64,000 nt of DNA from NCBI RefSeq assembly GCF_003202155.1, contig NZ_QFLI01000002.1, positions 434,001 to 498,000 of the forward strand, given 5' to 3'. Shown here in pieces: positions 8,443 to 17,833 of the stretch. A program made the position numbers and the translations under genes. The first letter of the stretch is position 1. Each line of letters starts with the position of its first letter. Source of the DNA: Marinifilum breve. Lineage in GTDB: Bacteria; Bacteroidota; Bacteroidia; Bacteroidales; Marinifilaceae. The notes beneath the pieces were generated by a model. That model saw only the letters and a program-made list of their open reading frames with translations. It was not told where the DNA came from and did no database searches.

Positions 8443-9777
8443 TTATTGTAGTTCTTTTTCAAGCAATAATTCCAGGTAGAAAACTGCTACATGGTATTGA
8501 TATAGTGAATTGATATAATCCAAATTTTTCATCATCGCCATCGACTCCGACTGTAATACATCAATTGTTTTTTCTAGGCCCTGCTTGTACCTGTTGGTTC
8601 TGATCCTAAAGGCTTCTTCGGCCTGATCTTTCGCCAACTTGTTCATTTCAATCCTGTCAAAGGCAACTTTTAAGTTTCTTTTGGCAGCTTGTATCTCCAT
8701 ACTCGATTTAGATTGATAGTCGGCCAAATCCAATTCTGAAATCTTTAATTCCGCCCTTGCTTTCTGCACTTTGCCAACATTTTTATAACCCTTAAAAATG
8801 TCCCAGGATAAGCTAGCTCCTACCATATAATTATTAGCAGAAGTTCCCAGGAATTGAGAATCGTTCCATTCATAAGCCCCAAAGGCATTCAAACGTGGAA
8901 GAAATCTCATTTTCTCTGATTTCAGCATATTCTCACGAGCCTCTAAACTTTTTTTGTAAGCCATAATATCTGAACGCATTCCTTCATCTTGCTTATTTTC
9001 CATCGCTTGTAACAGAGAAGGCTTTTGATCTAACTTCTCTGTAGTTTCAATTACAGTTTGAATGTCCAAACCCAATATATATGCTAAAAATTCCCCTGCC
9101 TGTTTTTGAGCATTGTTAGCATCCGCTAGTTGATTGTTCAATTCAAGTACACGAACCTTAGCAGATAACAAGTCGGCCTCCTTTACATATCCTTGCTCCA
9201 GGTTGTCTTTGGTCAATTGTAACGCAGATTTTGCTGTTTCCAAAGATTTTCCAACCACATTAACAGCCTCATGTGCCAACTCTAATTGGTAGTAAGCCTT
9301 CTTAACTTCAAACCTTGTAAAGTTTATAGTTCGCTCCGTGGTATAATCTACAGCCTGCATTTTCGCATTAGCTGCTTTCCTACCATACAAACCATCAATA
9401 TTAATTATGGGTTGCTGAACTTCAATTTTCGTATTGTAGTTCTCAATGCGATCAGGATCATTCAACAAAACTGGGTTGAAGTCTGCTTGTGTAGTAATTT
9501 CCTGCTTCAGTTTAAAACCAAACGCTGCCAACGGATCATTTGTTGTTATTGCTGTATGAGATAAATTTAAATTGGGAAGAAAAACCGAATTGGTTTGACG
9601 AAATTCTGCTTTAGCAGCTTTCCCTTTCTCTTTTGCTTTGTTAATTTGCCTATTATTTTCATCGGCTTTTTGCAAAGCATCTTTTAAACTCAATTTAAGC
9701 TCTGTTTGTTGAGCAAAAACCTTTGAGGCATTTGTCATCACCAGAACAAAAGTCAATAGGTAGATAATGTTTCGCAT
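8443..9777 (-). CDS. TolC family outer membrane efflux channel
   Basis: This 444-residue protein has a cleavable signal peptide ending SKVFAQQ. Two repeated long-helix OEP modules are visible: LSLKDALQKADENNRQINKA at the N-terminal side and a second in the C-terminal half (KISELDLADYQSKSSMEIQA, AEEAFRIRTNRYKQGLEKTI). These are typical of TolC-family trimeric channels. It is the first gene of the efflux operon, and the promoter-like elements at 9810-9841 lie 33 bp upstream. Length fits the family. Transported compounds are unknown. Confidence 0.92.
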   Translation of the reverse strand: MRNIIYLLTFVLVMTNASKVFAQQTELKLSLKDALQKADENNRQINKAKEKGKAAKAEFRQTNSVFLPNLNLSHTAITTNDPLAAFGFKLKQEITTQADFNPVLLNDPDRIENYNTKIEVQQPIINIDGLYGRKAANAKMQAVDYTTERTINFTRFEVKKAYYQLELAHEAVNVVGKSLETAKSALQLTKDNLEQGYVKEADLLSAKVRVLELNNQLADANNAQKQAGEFLAYILGLDIQTVIETTEKLDQKPSLLQAMENKQDEGMRSDIMAYKKSLEARENMLKSEKMRFLPRLNAFGAYEWNDSQFLGTSANNYMVGASLSWDIFKGYKNVGKVQKARAELKISELDLADYQSKSSMEIQAAKRNLKVAFDRIEMNKLAKDQAEEAFRIRTNRYKQGLEKTIDVLQSESMAMMKNLDYINSLYQYHVAVFYLELLLEKELQ

Positions 9778-9809
9778 GTTTCTTTATTGATTGTTTATTG
9801 ATTTTGATT

Positions 9810-9841
9810 CAAATGTATATACTTTCATCTATATATCCAAA
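9810..9841 (-). promoter_or_regulatory. Bacteroidota-type promoter for the RND efflux operon
   Basis: On the minus strand a perfect TAnnTTTG -7 element (TACATTTG, complement of 9810-9817) is preceded after 20 bp by TTTG (complement of 9838-9841). This matches the Bacteroides sigma-ABfr consensus TTTG-N19-21-TAnnTTTG. Transcription would begin near 9803, leaving a leader of about 25 nt before the tolC-like ATG. Confidence 0.65.
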
Positions 9842-9858
9842 CATCTAGATGTGTTTGG
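9837..9858. promoter_or_regulatory. Palindromic candidate operator overlapping the -33 box
   Basis: The 22-bp element has a perfect 12-bp core palindrome (ACATCTAGATGT, 9841-9852) flanked by CCAAAC and GTTTGG, with two extra bases on one side. It covers the -33 box of the efflux promoter, as expected for a TetR- or MarR-type repressor site. No regulator gene is adjacent, so the binding protein is unknown. Confidence 0.5.
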
Positions 9859-10018
9859 CCATTATTTAAATCTATATGTTAAAGCTCAAGACAAGATTAG
9901 CTACTGAAATTTAGCACATTAAACGAGAATAACTAACATTTACTTTACATAGCATTATCTATCCTACAGAAATCTGATTGTATATTTCAAATTGGATTCC
10001 ACTTTTTAGCACAAAAAA

Positions 10019-10042
10019 AAGGCTTGCCATAAAGCAAGCCTT
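10019..10042 (-). terminator. Intrinsic terminator after cinA
   Basis: A 9-bp perfect stem (AAGGCTTGC/GCAAGCCTT) with a 6-nt loop is followed on the minus strand by a run of eight T's. It lies 21 bp beyond the cinA stop codon. Confidence 0.85.
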
Positions 10043-10063
10043 CCAATAATATGCAATATCATT

Positions 10064-11302
10064 TTATTTCTCCAGTTCCTTTCGAAGTAAATTCAATACT
10101 TTAAAAGCTGAAACCTTTATATTTCTTTCTCTCACTTTATACAGTTCAAGCTTTTCAGATTGCACACCAAAATCTCCTGCAAGGGCAATCCAAACAGTTC
10201 CCACAGGTTTTTCATCAGTTCCTCCATCAGGACCTGCAATGCCAGAAGTTGCTACGGCATAATCAGTATTCAGAACTTTCCTTGCCCCTAAAGCCATTTG
10301 CTCTACTACTTCTTGACTTACCGCTCCAAACTTCTCCAAATCTTTCGAATTTACTCCTAAAACCTTCTCCTTGATTTCATTGGAATAAGAAACCACACTC
10401 CCTTTAAAATAAGCTGAACTACCAGCATGAGATGTAATTAAATGAGCAATATATCCACCAGTACAACTCTCAGCTGTTCCTAACGTTTTACCTTTTTCCA
10501 ATAAAAGTTCCGCTATGCGCTCCTCAATGGCTATATCGTCGTAAGCAAAAATATTATCAGGCAGTATCTTTTTCAATTTTTCAACTTCCTCATCAACCAT
10601 TTTTTCAAGTGCAGGTTTACTTTCTCCTGTAATGCTTAATCTCAGTCTTACTTTTCCGGGTGAAGGCAAATAAGCCAATTTCATATTCAGAGGTAAGTTT
10701 TCCTCCCAATCGCTCAACATTTCAGCCAAAACTGACTCTCCTATTCCATCGGTCATAATGGTTTTGTGAACAATTTCAGAGGTTTCAAAATGCTCAGTAA
10801 TCGCAGAGATCAAACCATTCTGCATAATTCCTTTCATCTCGAAGGGAACTCCAGGCATCGATACCAAAACCCGCTTGTTCTTCTCGAACCACATACAGGG
10901 TGCCGATCCAAAGTTATTAGGTATAATTCTGGCTCCATCAGGTATAAGGGCTTGTTCCTGATTGAAAGGATTCATTGAAATACCATATTTAGCAAGTCGA
11001 TCCTGTATTTTTTGATACAACTCATCATCTTGAATCAGCTTCATTCCAAAATAATCGCTCAAAGTCTTCTTTGTGATATCATCGTTTGTTGGCCCTAAGC
11101 CACCTGTCATTAGAACAAGTGGAGCTCTTTTCATTGCAGCTTCAATAGTTGTTACAATGTCATCTGCTTCATCTGATATACTCGTGATCTTTGAAACACC
11201 AATTCCATATTTGTTTAACTCTTTTGCCATCCAGGCAGAATTTGTATCCACAATCTGCCCAATCAGTATCTCATCCCCTATGGTAATTATTTCTGCTTGC
11301 AT
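10064..11302 (-). CDS. cinA: CinA family protein (nicotinamide-nucleotide amidohydrolase)
   Basis: This 412-residue two-domain protein matches the usual CinA length. The N-terminal MoCF/COG1058 domain (about 1-170) begins AEIITIGDEILIGQIVDTNS and contains MTGGLGPTNDDITKK. The C-terminal CinA/PncC amidase domain (about 250-410) contains GTAESCTGGYIAHLIT and ATSGIAGPDGGTDEKPVGTV. PncC-type domains deamidate nicotinamide mononucleotide in NAD salvage, and the N-terminal domain has ADP-ribose pyrophosphatase activity in some homologues. It is cytosolic. It follows the M48 protease gene by 13 bp and is probably co-transcribed with it. No competence genes are nearby. Confidence 0.93.
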   Translation of the reverse strand: MQAEIITIGDEILIGQIVDTNSAWMAKELNKYGIGVSKITSISDEADDIVTTIEAAMKRAPLVLMTGGLGPTNDDITKKTLSDYFGMKLIQDDELYQKIQDRLAKYGISMNPFNQEQALIPDGARIIPNNFGSAPCMWFEKNKRVLVSMPGVPFEMKGIMQNGLISAITEHFETSEIVHKTIMTDGIGESVLAEMLSDWEENLPLNMKLAYLPSPGKVRLRLSITGESKPALEKMVDEEVEKLKKILPDNIFAYDDIAIEERIAELLLEKGKTLGTAESCTGGYIAHLITSHAGSSAYFKGSVVSYSNEIKEKVLGVNSKDLEKFGAVSQEVVEQMALGARKVLNTDYAVATSGIAGPDGGTDEKPVGTVWIALAGDFGVQSEKLELYKVRERNIKVSAFKVLNLLRKELEK

Positions 11303-11315
11303 TCCTTTTTTATAA

Positions 11316-12563
11316 TTAGTCTTTGTTCTTTGTGAAATTTATTGCTTTCAATCTTTGCAATAAGGTTGGATGCGAATAATAAAAAAACACATATGCCTTA
11401 TGTGGTGTAAGATTGCTTAATGTACTTACTGAAAGTTTTATTAAAGCATCTCCTAATGATTGTCCATCGTAATTTTGTTTTGCATATTCATCTGCCTGGT
11501 ATTCGTTAGCTCTTGACAATAAATTCATCCCTAAGCCCAGAATGCTTGAAATTGGAGAATATAAAATACCAAAAGTAATTAATCCCAAATGAAAGCCATG
11601 CTGCTCAGCCCCAAGTGCTGCTGATAAATTTTCATTACCAATAAATAATGAAAAGATATAAAACATCAATCCAGTTTGTAACAATGACAAAATGATTCCA
11701 TTTCGTGTATGTTTTTTCTTATAATGACCAATCTCATGCGCCAATACCGCTACAATCTCTTTGGTTGATAGTTCACTTATTAAAGTATCAAATAATACAA
11801 TTCGCTTCTTTGCTCCCAAACCACTGAAGTATGCATTTCCTTTCGATGATCTTTTTGAGCCATCCATCACAAATACATTATCAAGCTTAAAGCCAGCCTT
11901 GTGGGCAAAATTTTGAATCTCATCTTTCAATTCACCATCCTCCAATGGAGTCTGTTTATTAAATAAAGGAACAATTAAGGATGAGTAAAACATGGTCATG
12001 AAGATCATAAAAACAGCTAAAACAGCCCATGCCATCCACCAAAAATTATTTGTGGTTTGCAAATAGATCCAAATTAACAAGGCAAGCAAACCTCCACCAA
12101 TAAGCATTCCCAGTAAACCACCTTTGATCAAGTCCAGTATGAATGTTTTTAATGTTGTTCTGTTGAATCCATATTTTTCTTCAATCACAAAGGTCGAATA
12201 GTATGAAAATGGTAAGCTTATTATACTTGAAGTCAACATGATAACTCCAAAGAATAACAATGCCAACCAGATAGGGTTTGTTGTGTATTCTCTTACCAGT
12301 TCATCTACCCAGGCAAATCCACCTAGAGCAATCATTAAAAAGCTTGTTGCAAAACTAATTACCGATGATATAAAACTCAGCTTGTACTTCTCTTTCTGAT
12401 ATTCCTGAGATTTCAAGTACTTTTCTTTCTCATAAATACCTTCCAATATTTTAGGTAGGGTTGGTGACCAATTCCTTAGATTCAAAATATCCAATACTCG
12501 TTCCAATATGAAATCAAAACTAAGAATGGCTAATATGATATACAAAATTGTTGTTGCCGTCAT
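11316..12563 (-). CDS. M48 family membrane metallopeptidase (Ste24/CAAX protease-like)
   Basis: This 415-residue integral membrane protein has several transmembrane segments in the N-terminal half and around 310-340. The zinc motif HEIGH is at 276-280 (VLAHEIGHYKKKH), and the third-ligand region LLSRANEYQADEYAKQN lies downstream. The N-terminal region (EYQKEKYKLSFISS) and FYSSLIVPLFNKQTPLEDGE match the Ste24 type rather than HtpX. In bacteria these proteases are thought to act in membrane-protein quality control; no CAAX prenylation pathway is implied. It is paired with cinA downstream. Confidence 0.9.
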   Translation of the reverse strand: MTATTILYIILAILSFDFILERVLDILNLRNWSPTLPKILEGIYEKEKYLKSQEYQKEKYKLSFISSVISFATSFLMIALGGFAWVDELVREYTTNPIWLALLFFGVIMLTSSIISLPFSYYSTFVIEEKYGFNRTTLKTFILDLIKGGLLGMLIGGGLLALLIWIYLQTTNNFWWMAWAVLAVFMIFMTMFYSSLIVPLFNKQTPLEDGELKDEIQNFAHKAGFKLDNVFVMDGSKRSSKGNAYFSGLGAKKRIVLFDTLISELSTKEIVAVLAHEIGHYKKKHTRNGIILSLLQTGLMFYIFSLFIGNENLSAALGAEQHGFHLGLITFGILYSPISSILGLGMNLLSRANEYQADEYAKQNYDGQSLGDALIKLSVSTLSNLTPHKAYVFFYYSHPTLLQRLKAINFTKNKD

Positions 12564-12600
12564 TTTCTTGTTTTTTGTTTAGAAAAGCAAAATTAAAAAA

Positions 12601-12626
12601 CCCCTGAAACTATAATCTTTCAGGGG
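12601..12626 (-). terminator. Intrinsic terminator after the DUF6340 lipoprotein gene
   Basis: A 9-bp stem (CCCCTGAAA/TTTCAGGGG) with an 8-nt loop has a T-run on the minus strand (complement of 12595-12600). T's also lie on the plus side, so it could work in both directions. It separates the lipoprotein gene from the M48 protease gene. Confidence 0.8.
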
Positions 12627-12635
12627 ATCTTTTTT

Positions 12636-13709
12636 TTATTCTGCGTTCTCCTTTCCAAAGAACTTATCTAACAAATAATTATTTTGCGTTCTTTGAGTTA
12701 ACTCTTTATAGTACTCTTTTACATACGTAAATTCTTTTGGCTCTTTTTCAAGCTCCCGATAATTTTTAATTGCCTTTCTTATACAATAACTTGCTTTTTG
12801 AAAATCCTCCTTTAATTCGTATGCAAAAGCTAAATTATAACTTGCTCTACCTGCTAATTTCTTATCTTCAGAATCCACATGTTTTTTCCACATTTCGATT
12901 GCCTGATCAACACTATCGTTATTCAGGTAGTAGCTAGCCAACGAAAAATCCTGATGCCCGGATATAAAGTACTTCCTTGTGAAAGAAATCCAGCTTGGTG
13001 AAATTAAATCTGCATAATCCCGACCTATATCATATGCAACTTCGGCATTTATCTCTTTACGTTTAGGCATTTTATCCTCTAGCAATTTTGTGTAGGAATA
13101 AGAACTAGTTTCTGTAAATAAACTATCCGCAATCATTCTTTCATCATGAAATTTTTGTGATAAAGGATCATAAATTCTCCAGACAGCAAAATACTTTACA
13201 TCTGTTATTCCCCAGTTTTCTTCGCCTTCTATAATTTCATATTCATTAAATATTTGAAGATCTTCCAGGCATATTAAAATATCTGAACCGTTAGATTCAC
13301 AAATACTATCGACTCTATCCCAAGACATGGGATCATAGCGTCTATCCCCTACAACGTGATTTTCAGGTAAACGTGTATATGAAACACTGTCCAATTCAAA
13401 ATATACAGAGAGATTTTCATTTAAACCTAAATGACAATTAATAGCACGAATCTCTGAATAGTCTATACTATCCTTTAAGCTTAAACCATTTACCTTATAG
13501 TATTTCGACAAAGTATCGATATCAAAACTCAAATTTCTATCAACAAATCCAATTGTCTTAACATCGGGAGGAATAATTACTTTCGGAGCTTTTAATCCCT
13601 CAAAATCATATAATGCCATGGTTTGGCAACCAGTAAAAATAAGTGGTAAAACACCTAATAAAAGGAATTTCCGAAAATTACGCTTTGCAAAAGATATTTG
13701 TTTTGTCAT
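12636..13709 (-). CDS. DUF6340-like outer-surface or periplasmic lipoprotein with TPR-like C-terminus
   Basis: From the ATG at 13707-13709 the protein has 357 residues, with a lipoprotein signal ending LPLIFTGC. The segment KAPKVIIPPDVKTIGFVDRN resembles the start of DUF6340 proteins, a Bacteroidota lipoprotein family of unknown role. The C-terminal part has TPR-like helices (AGRASYNLAFAYELKEDF, QKASYCIRKAIKNY). A start 20 codons further upstream exists, but it would overlap the preceding gene and put a charged stretch before the signal peptide, so the internal start is preferred. It lies 26 bp after the VWA-like membrane protein gene and is probably co-transcribed. Confidence 0.75.
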   Translation of the reverse strand: MTKQISFAKRNFRKFLLLGVLPLIFTGCQTMALYDFEGLKAPKVIIPPDVKTIGFVDRNLSFDIDTLSKYYKVNGLSLKDSIDYSEIRAINCHLGLNENLSVYFELDSVSYTRLPENHVVGDRRYDPMSWDRVDSICESNGSDILICLEDLQIFNEYEIIEGEENWGITDVKYFAVWRIYDPLSQKFHDERMIADSLFTETSSYSYTKLLEDKMPKRKEINAEVAYDIGRDYADLISPSWISFTRKYFISGHQDFSLASYYLNNDSVDQAIEMWKKHVDSEDKKLAGRASYNLAFAYELKEDFQKASYCIRKAIKNYRELEKEPKEFTYVKEYYKELTQRTQNNYLLDKFFGKENAE

Positions 13710-13735
13710 TAGTGTGAAATTTCTTGTGGTTAGAA

Positions 13736-15829
13736 TTAATTTCCTAGCCAATATTTTCTCAAAAACCATTCCAAAATCATTAATATGATAATAAAACTTA
13801 ATAAATATATTAAACTTACTGCATTACCATAATTAGATTCATAAGAAATTGTTGGTTTTATATATATATCATTCAAAAAGTGAGTTTTTATCTTCTGAGA
13901 ATCAAAACTACCAAAGTAGGTTCCATTCGTACTCTCTGATATTTGTTTTAATGTTATAGTTTCCGCTTGCAGCTTTTTCGATTCAATATTATTGGAACGA
14001 ACAATAAATTCTCCAGAACGCTCTAAATTCTCACTTAATCCAACCGTTTGAACTTTATAATTGTATCTCCCATTCTTTAAACTATTGATAGTTAAAGTAT
14101 AATCATTTTCCTCTCTTGAAAACTGATAATTATATGTCTTTCCATCTTCATTAGTTAATACAAATCGAAGGTCTACTTTGTTTATTAATTCATAACTCTC
14201 ATTGTACAATTCAGCTTGAATGTTTACCTGATTCCCTTCTGCAAAGTCTTTATCGTGTCTAATAACCAACTGATCCTTCTTCTCTTTTAAAGCCAAATAT
14301 TGGATGGTTCTATTGACAATATCATTAAAATGGGCATTTGAATCAAACAATTGAAATTCAGCCAATTTCCAACGCCAAATCCCTTCACCAAATATCCAAC
14401 CTACTTTTCGATCTTCCACAGAACCGAATGCGATTAATGGATATTGAGTATCTACTCCTTTTATTTTTTGATAAGCCAATATTTGCGATTCATTGTTCAA
14501 ATTAATATCGCCAAAAGGAATAAGAATCGGTGGCAATTTCTCAAATACATTCTTCTCTTTCGATTGTAGATTAAACAACGAGAAATTCTGATTCTCCAAA
14601 TAAACAGCATCCTGATAATATTCATTTTCACTATTTAAACGAACTCCCAGACTTAAAAAATTCAATGAATTTAAATCTGAATTTACCCCCACAACAATTA
14701 AAGTTGGAGTTTTAGACAGCTCAATTTTCTTGAACAAATCCTGATAACTATTTCGTTTGGATGGTATTTGGTATAAGACTATCAAATTGGTTTCTTCTAA
14801 ACTTAACTGACTCTGATTTAAATTGACCAATTCACAATCAAAATTAGAGTTCTCTAAAATTGCTGATTTAACAGCTGCAATATCTGGGTGATATTGATCG
14901 AAAGCAAGAACAATTTTTCTTTTAGAATCCAAAATATCGACAACAAAATCGGCAACATTATTTTTTAAAGTATATTCTTCAATAGAAGAACTTACTTTAA
15001 CACTATATTTTTGCAAGCCTTTTTGCTCTAGATCCAACAAATAATCTTTTTCCAGATAAAAATTATCGCTTGCTACTTTTATTTCATCTTGCAACAGTAG
15101 TTTAGCCTTATTTTTTATCTCGACAAGAAGCTTTTTGTTTTTAAAGTTTAAAGCCTTAACTCCTACTTTTATTGGCAGTTTGGTATTTGTAAAACCAATT
15201 CGATTAGATTTTAATGAGTAAATCGAAACATCATTAATTTCCAATGTATCTCCCAGCTGAATAGTATGAATTGGCATTCCAATTTCAGAACTTAGATAAC
15301 GAGGATTCGACCCCGAATTGTATAAACCATCGCTAGCCAAAAGCATTTGAACATTTTCCAGATTTCCATAATTGTCTTTTACAAACTGAAACAAGGAAGA
15401 AAAATCGGTTAAAGGTGAAGTAAAATCAAATTCTGATAAGGCCGTAACCTTTTTACCAAAACTTAAAGGTCTCACTTCGTAATCATCTTGCAAGGAAGCT
15501 ATCAGTTCATTTAAATCAGAAGGGTATTCATTCAAATAATAAGATGAGTCCTGGCCCATTTTTAAGGACATTGAATTATCCTGAGCAACAATTAAAACTG
15601 GTTTATTTTCAATTCGCTTTTGGTACCTTATTCTTGGACCTATTAATAAAAACAGCAATAAAAAAACAACTAAAAAACGTAAACTAGCAAGTATTACAGT
15701 TTTCCAAACAGTTATTTCTTTTATCAATCTTTGTTTGTAAAAATATAGGCGATATACAATTGCTATCGAAAGCAAAAATATCGGTAATATCCACCACAAT
15801 GAGTATTCGGTAACCAGAGAAATATCCAA
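13736..15829 (-). CDS. Membrane protein with VWA-like periplasmic region (BatA/DUF-type)
   Basis: This is a 697-residue protein. Two N-terminal transmembrane helices (about 10-28 and 42-65) are followed by a VWA-like stretch with the MIDAS-resembling VLIVAQDNSMSLKM and later MLLASDGLYNSGSNP. A long beta-rich region comes next, and a single C-terminal helix (VSLIYLLSFIIILMILEWFL) ends in a basic tail. This layout resembles Bacteroidota BatA-like and uncharacterised VWA membrane proteins. The MIDAS first motif reads DNSMS rather than DxSxS, so metal binding is plausible but unproven. Downstream it is followed by the DUF6340 lipoprotein gene. The function is unknown; an envelope or signalling complex is a guess. 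Confidence 0.7.
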   Translation of the reverse strand: MDISLVTEYSLWWILPIFLLSIAIVYRLYFYKQRLIKEITVWKTVILASLRFLVVFLLLFLLIGPRIRYQKRIENKPVLIVAQDNSMSLKMGQDSSYYLNEYPSDLNELIASLQDDYEVRPLSFGKKVTALSEFDFTSPLTDFSSLFQFVKDNYGNLENVQMLLASDGLYNSGSNPRYLSSEIGMPIHTIQLGDTLEINDVSIYSLKSNRIGFTNTKLPIKVGVKALNFKNKKLLVEIKNKAKLLLQDEIKVASDNFYLEKDYLLDLEQKGLQKYSVKVSSSIEEYTLKNNVADFVVDILDSKRKIVLAFDQYHPDIAAVKSAILENSNFDCELVNLNQSQLSLEETNLIVLYQIPSKRNSYQDLFKKIELSKTPTLIVVGVNSDLNSLNFLSLGVRLNSENEYYQDAVYLENQNFSLFNLQSKEKNVFEKLPPILIPFGDINLNNESQILAYQKIKGVDTQYPLIAFGSVEDRKVGWIFGEGIWRWKLAEFQLFDSNAHFNDIVNRTIQYLALKEKKDQLVIRHDKDFAEGNQVNIQAELYNESYELINKVDLRFVLTNEDGKTYNYQFSREENDYTLTINSLKNGRYNYKVQTVGLSENLERSGEFIVRSNNIESKKLQAETITLKQISESTNGTYFGSFDSQKIKTHFLNDIYIKPTISYESNYGNAVSLIYLLSFIIILMILEWFLRKYWLGN

Positions 15830-15887
15830 CTTTATTCTTTTTTATGTAGCAAATGTAATAAACTATTCTTTATACAGCGTATTTACT

Positions 15888-16370
15888 CTATTGTTCACTT
15901 ACATTTTGCTTTTGCAAACTCTTGTGAAGTTCATTAATCTGTTTCAAAGCCGCAGAACCATACCATGGATGTAATTCCATTACCAGTCTACCTGCTTTTA
16001 TTGCTGGATCCGTCTCTGTTAAAGCCTGTGCTTCCTCAATGGTTTCAACATTAAAAACATAAATTCCTCTAATTACGCCATCATCGAAAAATGGACCTGC
16101 CAAAACCAATTTACCTTCTTCTGCCAATCTTTCAATGTTTTCCAAATGAGCTTTCTGTAACTTTGCTGCTTCAATAGAATCTTGACTGCGAACTGGCCCT
16201 CGTTTTAAAAATGCCATAACATACTTACTCATACCATACTGATCGGCTTTCAATTGAGTTGCTAATTCAGCATTATATCCATTTTTTACTTTATTCTCAT
16301 TTGATTGGTTAGATGAACACGACAAAAAGATACCAAAGGCAGCAAACAGCCCATATTTTATAAGTTTCAT
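15888..16370 (-). CDS. YCII (YciI-like) domain lipoprotein
   Basis: This 160-residue protein has a lipoprotein signal (FGIFLSC, Cys18). The body matches the YCII ferredoxin-like fold: MAFLKRGPVRSQD, HLENIERLAEEGKLVLAGPF, GIYVFNVETIEEAQAL and ETDPAIKAGRLVMELHPWYG. The Asp in ETDP and the His in ELHPW are the positions usually conserved in YciI proteins. Exported, lipid-anchored YCII proteins are common in Bacteroidota and their reaction is unknown. It is monocistronic in appearance, 58 bp upstream of the VWA-like gene on the same strand, so read-through is possible. Confidence 0.85.
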   Translation of the reverse strand: MKLIKYGLFAAFGIFLSCSSNQSNENKVKNGYNAELATQLKADQYGMSKYVMAFLKRGPVRSQDSIEAAKLQKAHLENIERLAEEGKLVLAGPFFDDGVIRGIYVFNVETIEEAQALTETDPAIKAGRLVMELHPWYGSAALKQINELHKSLQKQNVSEQ

Positions 16371-16538
16371 AGCTATTATTTTATTCTGATTGATTCTAAA
16401 AAAGCAAGATAATTAAACTTTTAAACTTCTTTAACACTTTTTCGCAGTGCTTAACCGTTTTTGAGCCTACATTTGTACTATAACAAAACAGAAAAGTGGT
16501 TTTTTCATAGAGTTATAGGGTTATAAAGTGAATATAGA

Positions 16539-16564
16539 AAAGTCGGGGTGGTTCCCGACTTTTT
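16539..16564. terminator. Bidirectional intrinsic terminator
   Basis: A 10-bp stem (AAAAGTCGGG/CCCGACTTTT) with a 6-nt loop has T's on the plus side (through 16567) and T's on the minus side from the stem itself. It lies 6 bp past the EamA gene stop and is the probable end of that minus-strand transcript. Confidence 0.8.
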
Positions 16565-16569
16565 TGTTT

Positions 16570-17457
16570 CTAGTATTTTCCAATCCTCAGAAGAACCTTT
16601 ACATCTCTCCACTTTAATTCTGCAAACAGAATGCCCACAAATATTAACAATCCTCCTAAAATGGTTTTCTCTGTAAGCTCTTCATTCAAATAAAAGAAAG
16701 CGGTAATGGCTGCAAATAAAGGCTCAAAAGAGAAAATAATAGAGGTGGTAATTTCTGAAATATACTTTTGATAGTAATTCTGTACGGTATACATGAAAGC
16801 TGTTGCAAATAATGCTGTGAATAGAATTGCTTGCCATAACTTGTATTGTGTTGGAACAAACAACTCTCCATTAATCCCTGCATATGTAGTGCAAACAATC
16901 CCAACAATCAAAAACTGTGTTACCGAAAGTAAAATTCCATCACATTTACGACTTATTTTACCAACCATGATAATGTAGATCGCAAACAAAATGGCGGAAA
17001 AGAACACCCAAGAATCGCCAATATTTAAATCTAAACTACTACTTAAAGTCAACATCGCCAATCCAATTGTTGCCATCAGAACCGCAATAAAAATATTACT
17101 GGATGGTAATTTTCGCTGAATGATTGAGAGAATTACAGGAACAAATACCACCGAAAGCCCAGTTATGAAACCTCCTTTTGATGCGCTGGTATACTGTAAA
17201 CCGATAGTTTGTGCCAGAAAACTAGATAGCAATGGCAAAGACATTAATGCTCCATACTTTAATGTTGTTCTATCCAATCGCTTAATCCTTTTAATAAAGA
17301 TCAAAGCCAGAACAAATCCTGCCAACAAGAATCGATATCCCAAAAATCCAGCTACACTCATTAATGACACAGCATCCTTAATGAAAACAAAGGTCATTCC
17401 CCAGAAAATGGTTCCCAAAAGAAGTAGAAAAATTGCTTTAAATTTTAAACTCATCAC
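16570..17457 (-). CDS. EamA/DMT superfamily permease
   Basis: This 295-residue protein has about ten transmembrane helices in two homologous EamA halves. The first starts LLLLGTIFWGMTFVFIKDAV. The second ends TTSIIFSFEPLFAAITAFFY followed by LNEELTEKTILGGLLIFVGI, the classic second-half EamA signature. Such carriers export or import small metabolites such as amino acids, nucleotides or drugs; substrate cannot be assigned. It stands alone, divergent from the TonB receptor gene across a 376-bp gap. In that gap (17458-17833) no gene or repeat was recognised. Confidence 0.9.
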   Translation of the reverse strand: MMSLKFKAIFLLLLGTIFWGMTFVFIKDAVSLMSVAGFLGYRFLLAGFVLALIFIKRIKRLDRTTLKYGALMSLPLLSSFLAQTIGLQYTSASKGGFITGLSVVFVPVILSIIQRKLPSSNIFIAVLMATIGLAMLTLSSSLDLNIGDSWVFFSAILFAIYIIMVGKISRKCDGILLSVTQFLIVGIVCTTYAGINGELFVPTQYKLWQAILFTALFATAFMYTVQNYYQKYISEITTSIIFSFEPLFAAITAFFYLNEELTEKTILGGLLIFVGILFAELKWRDVKVLLRIGKY

Positions 17458-17833
17458 AAATAAATTTTAAAATCAATAATCAAATTAGCTTCCATTGAAG
17501 TGAATCTCCGATGCGAGATACAACATCTCTTTCAGATTGAAATCGACAAATACTCTAATACATGTTTGAATTAATCGCACCAATACAGCTTCACAAATCA
17601 ATGATTCAACAATGAAGCTATGGTACACAGAGAAGGTCTGTGATGAGATAAGGTAATATTCAAAGTCTTCCATAGCAGGAATATCACCCAATAGTAACAC
17701 CCAATCTGCTGCGAATATATACTTTTTTTATCTCGGACAAAAAAATCAAAAAAAATATATTTCCCGATGGGGGTATGTTTCAGCTCAATTGTCTTCCTCA
17801 TGATTTTAATAATATTCATCAGATTAAAAATTC

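Noticed and set aside
13710-13769. Upstream start for the DUF6340-like lipoprotein
   Set aside because: It would overlap the preceding gene and place about 20 residues before a normal lipoprotein signal peptide.
16468-16564. Possible small plus-strand RNA from a TACATTTG element to the terminator at 16539-16564
   Set aside because: There is no TTTG-like -33 box at the right distance, and the terminator is explained by the minus-strand EamA gene.
17485-17819. Small open frames in the gap before the TonB receptor gene
   Set aside because: They overlap each other in different frames, have no family signature and no supporting start signals.
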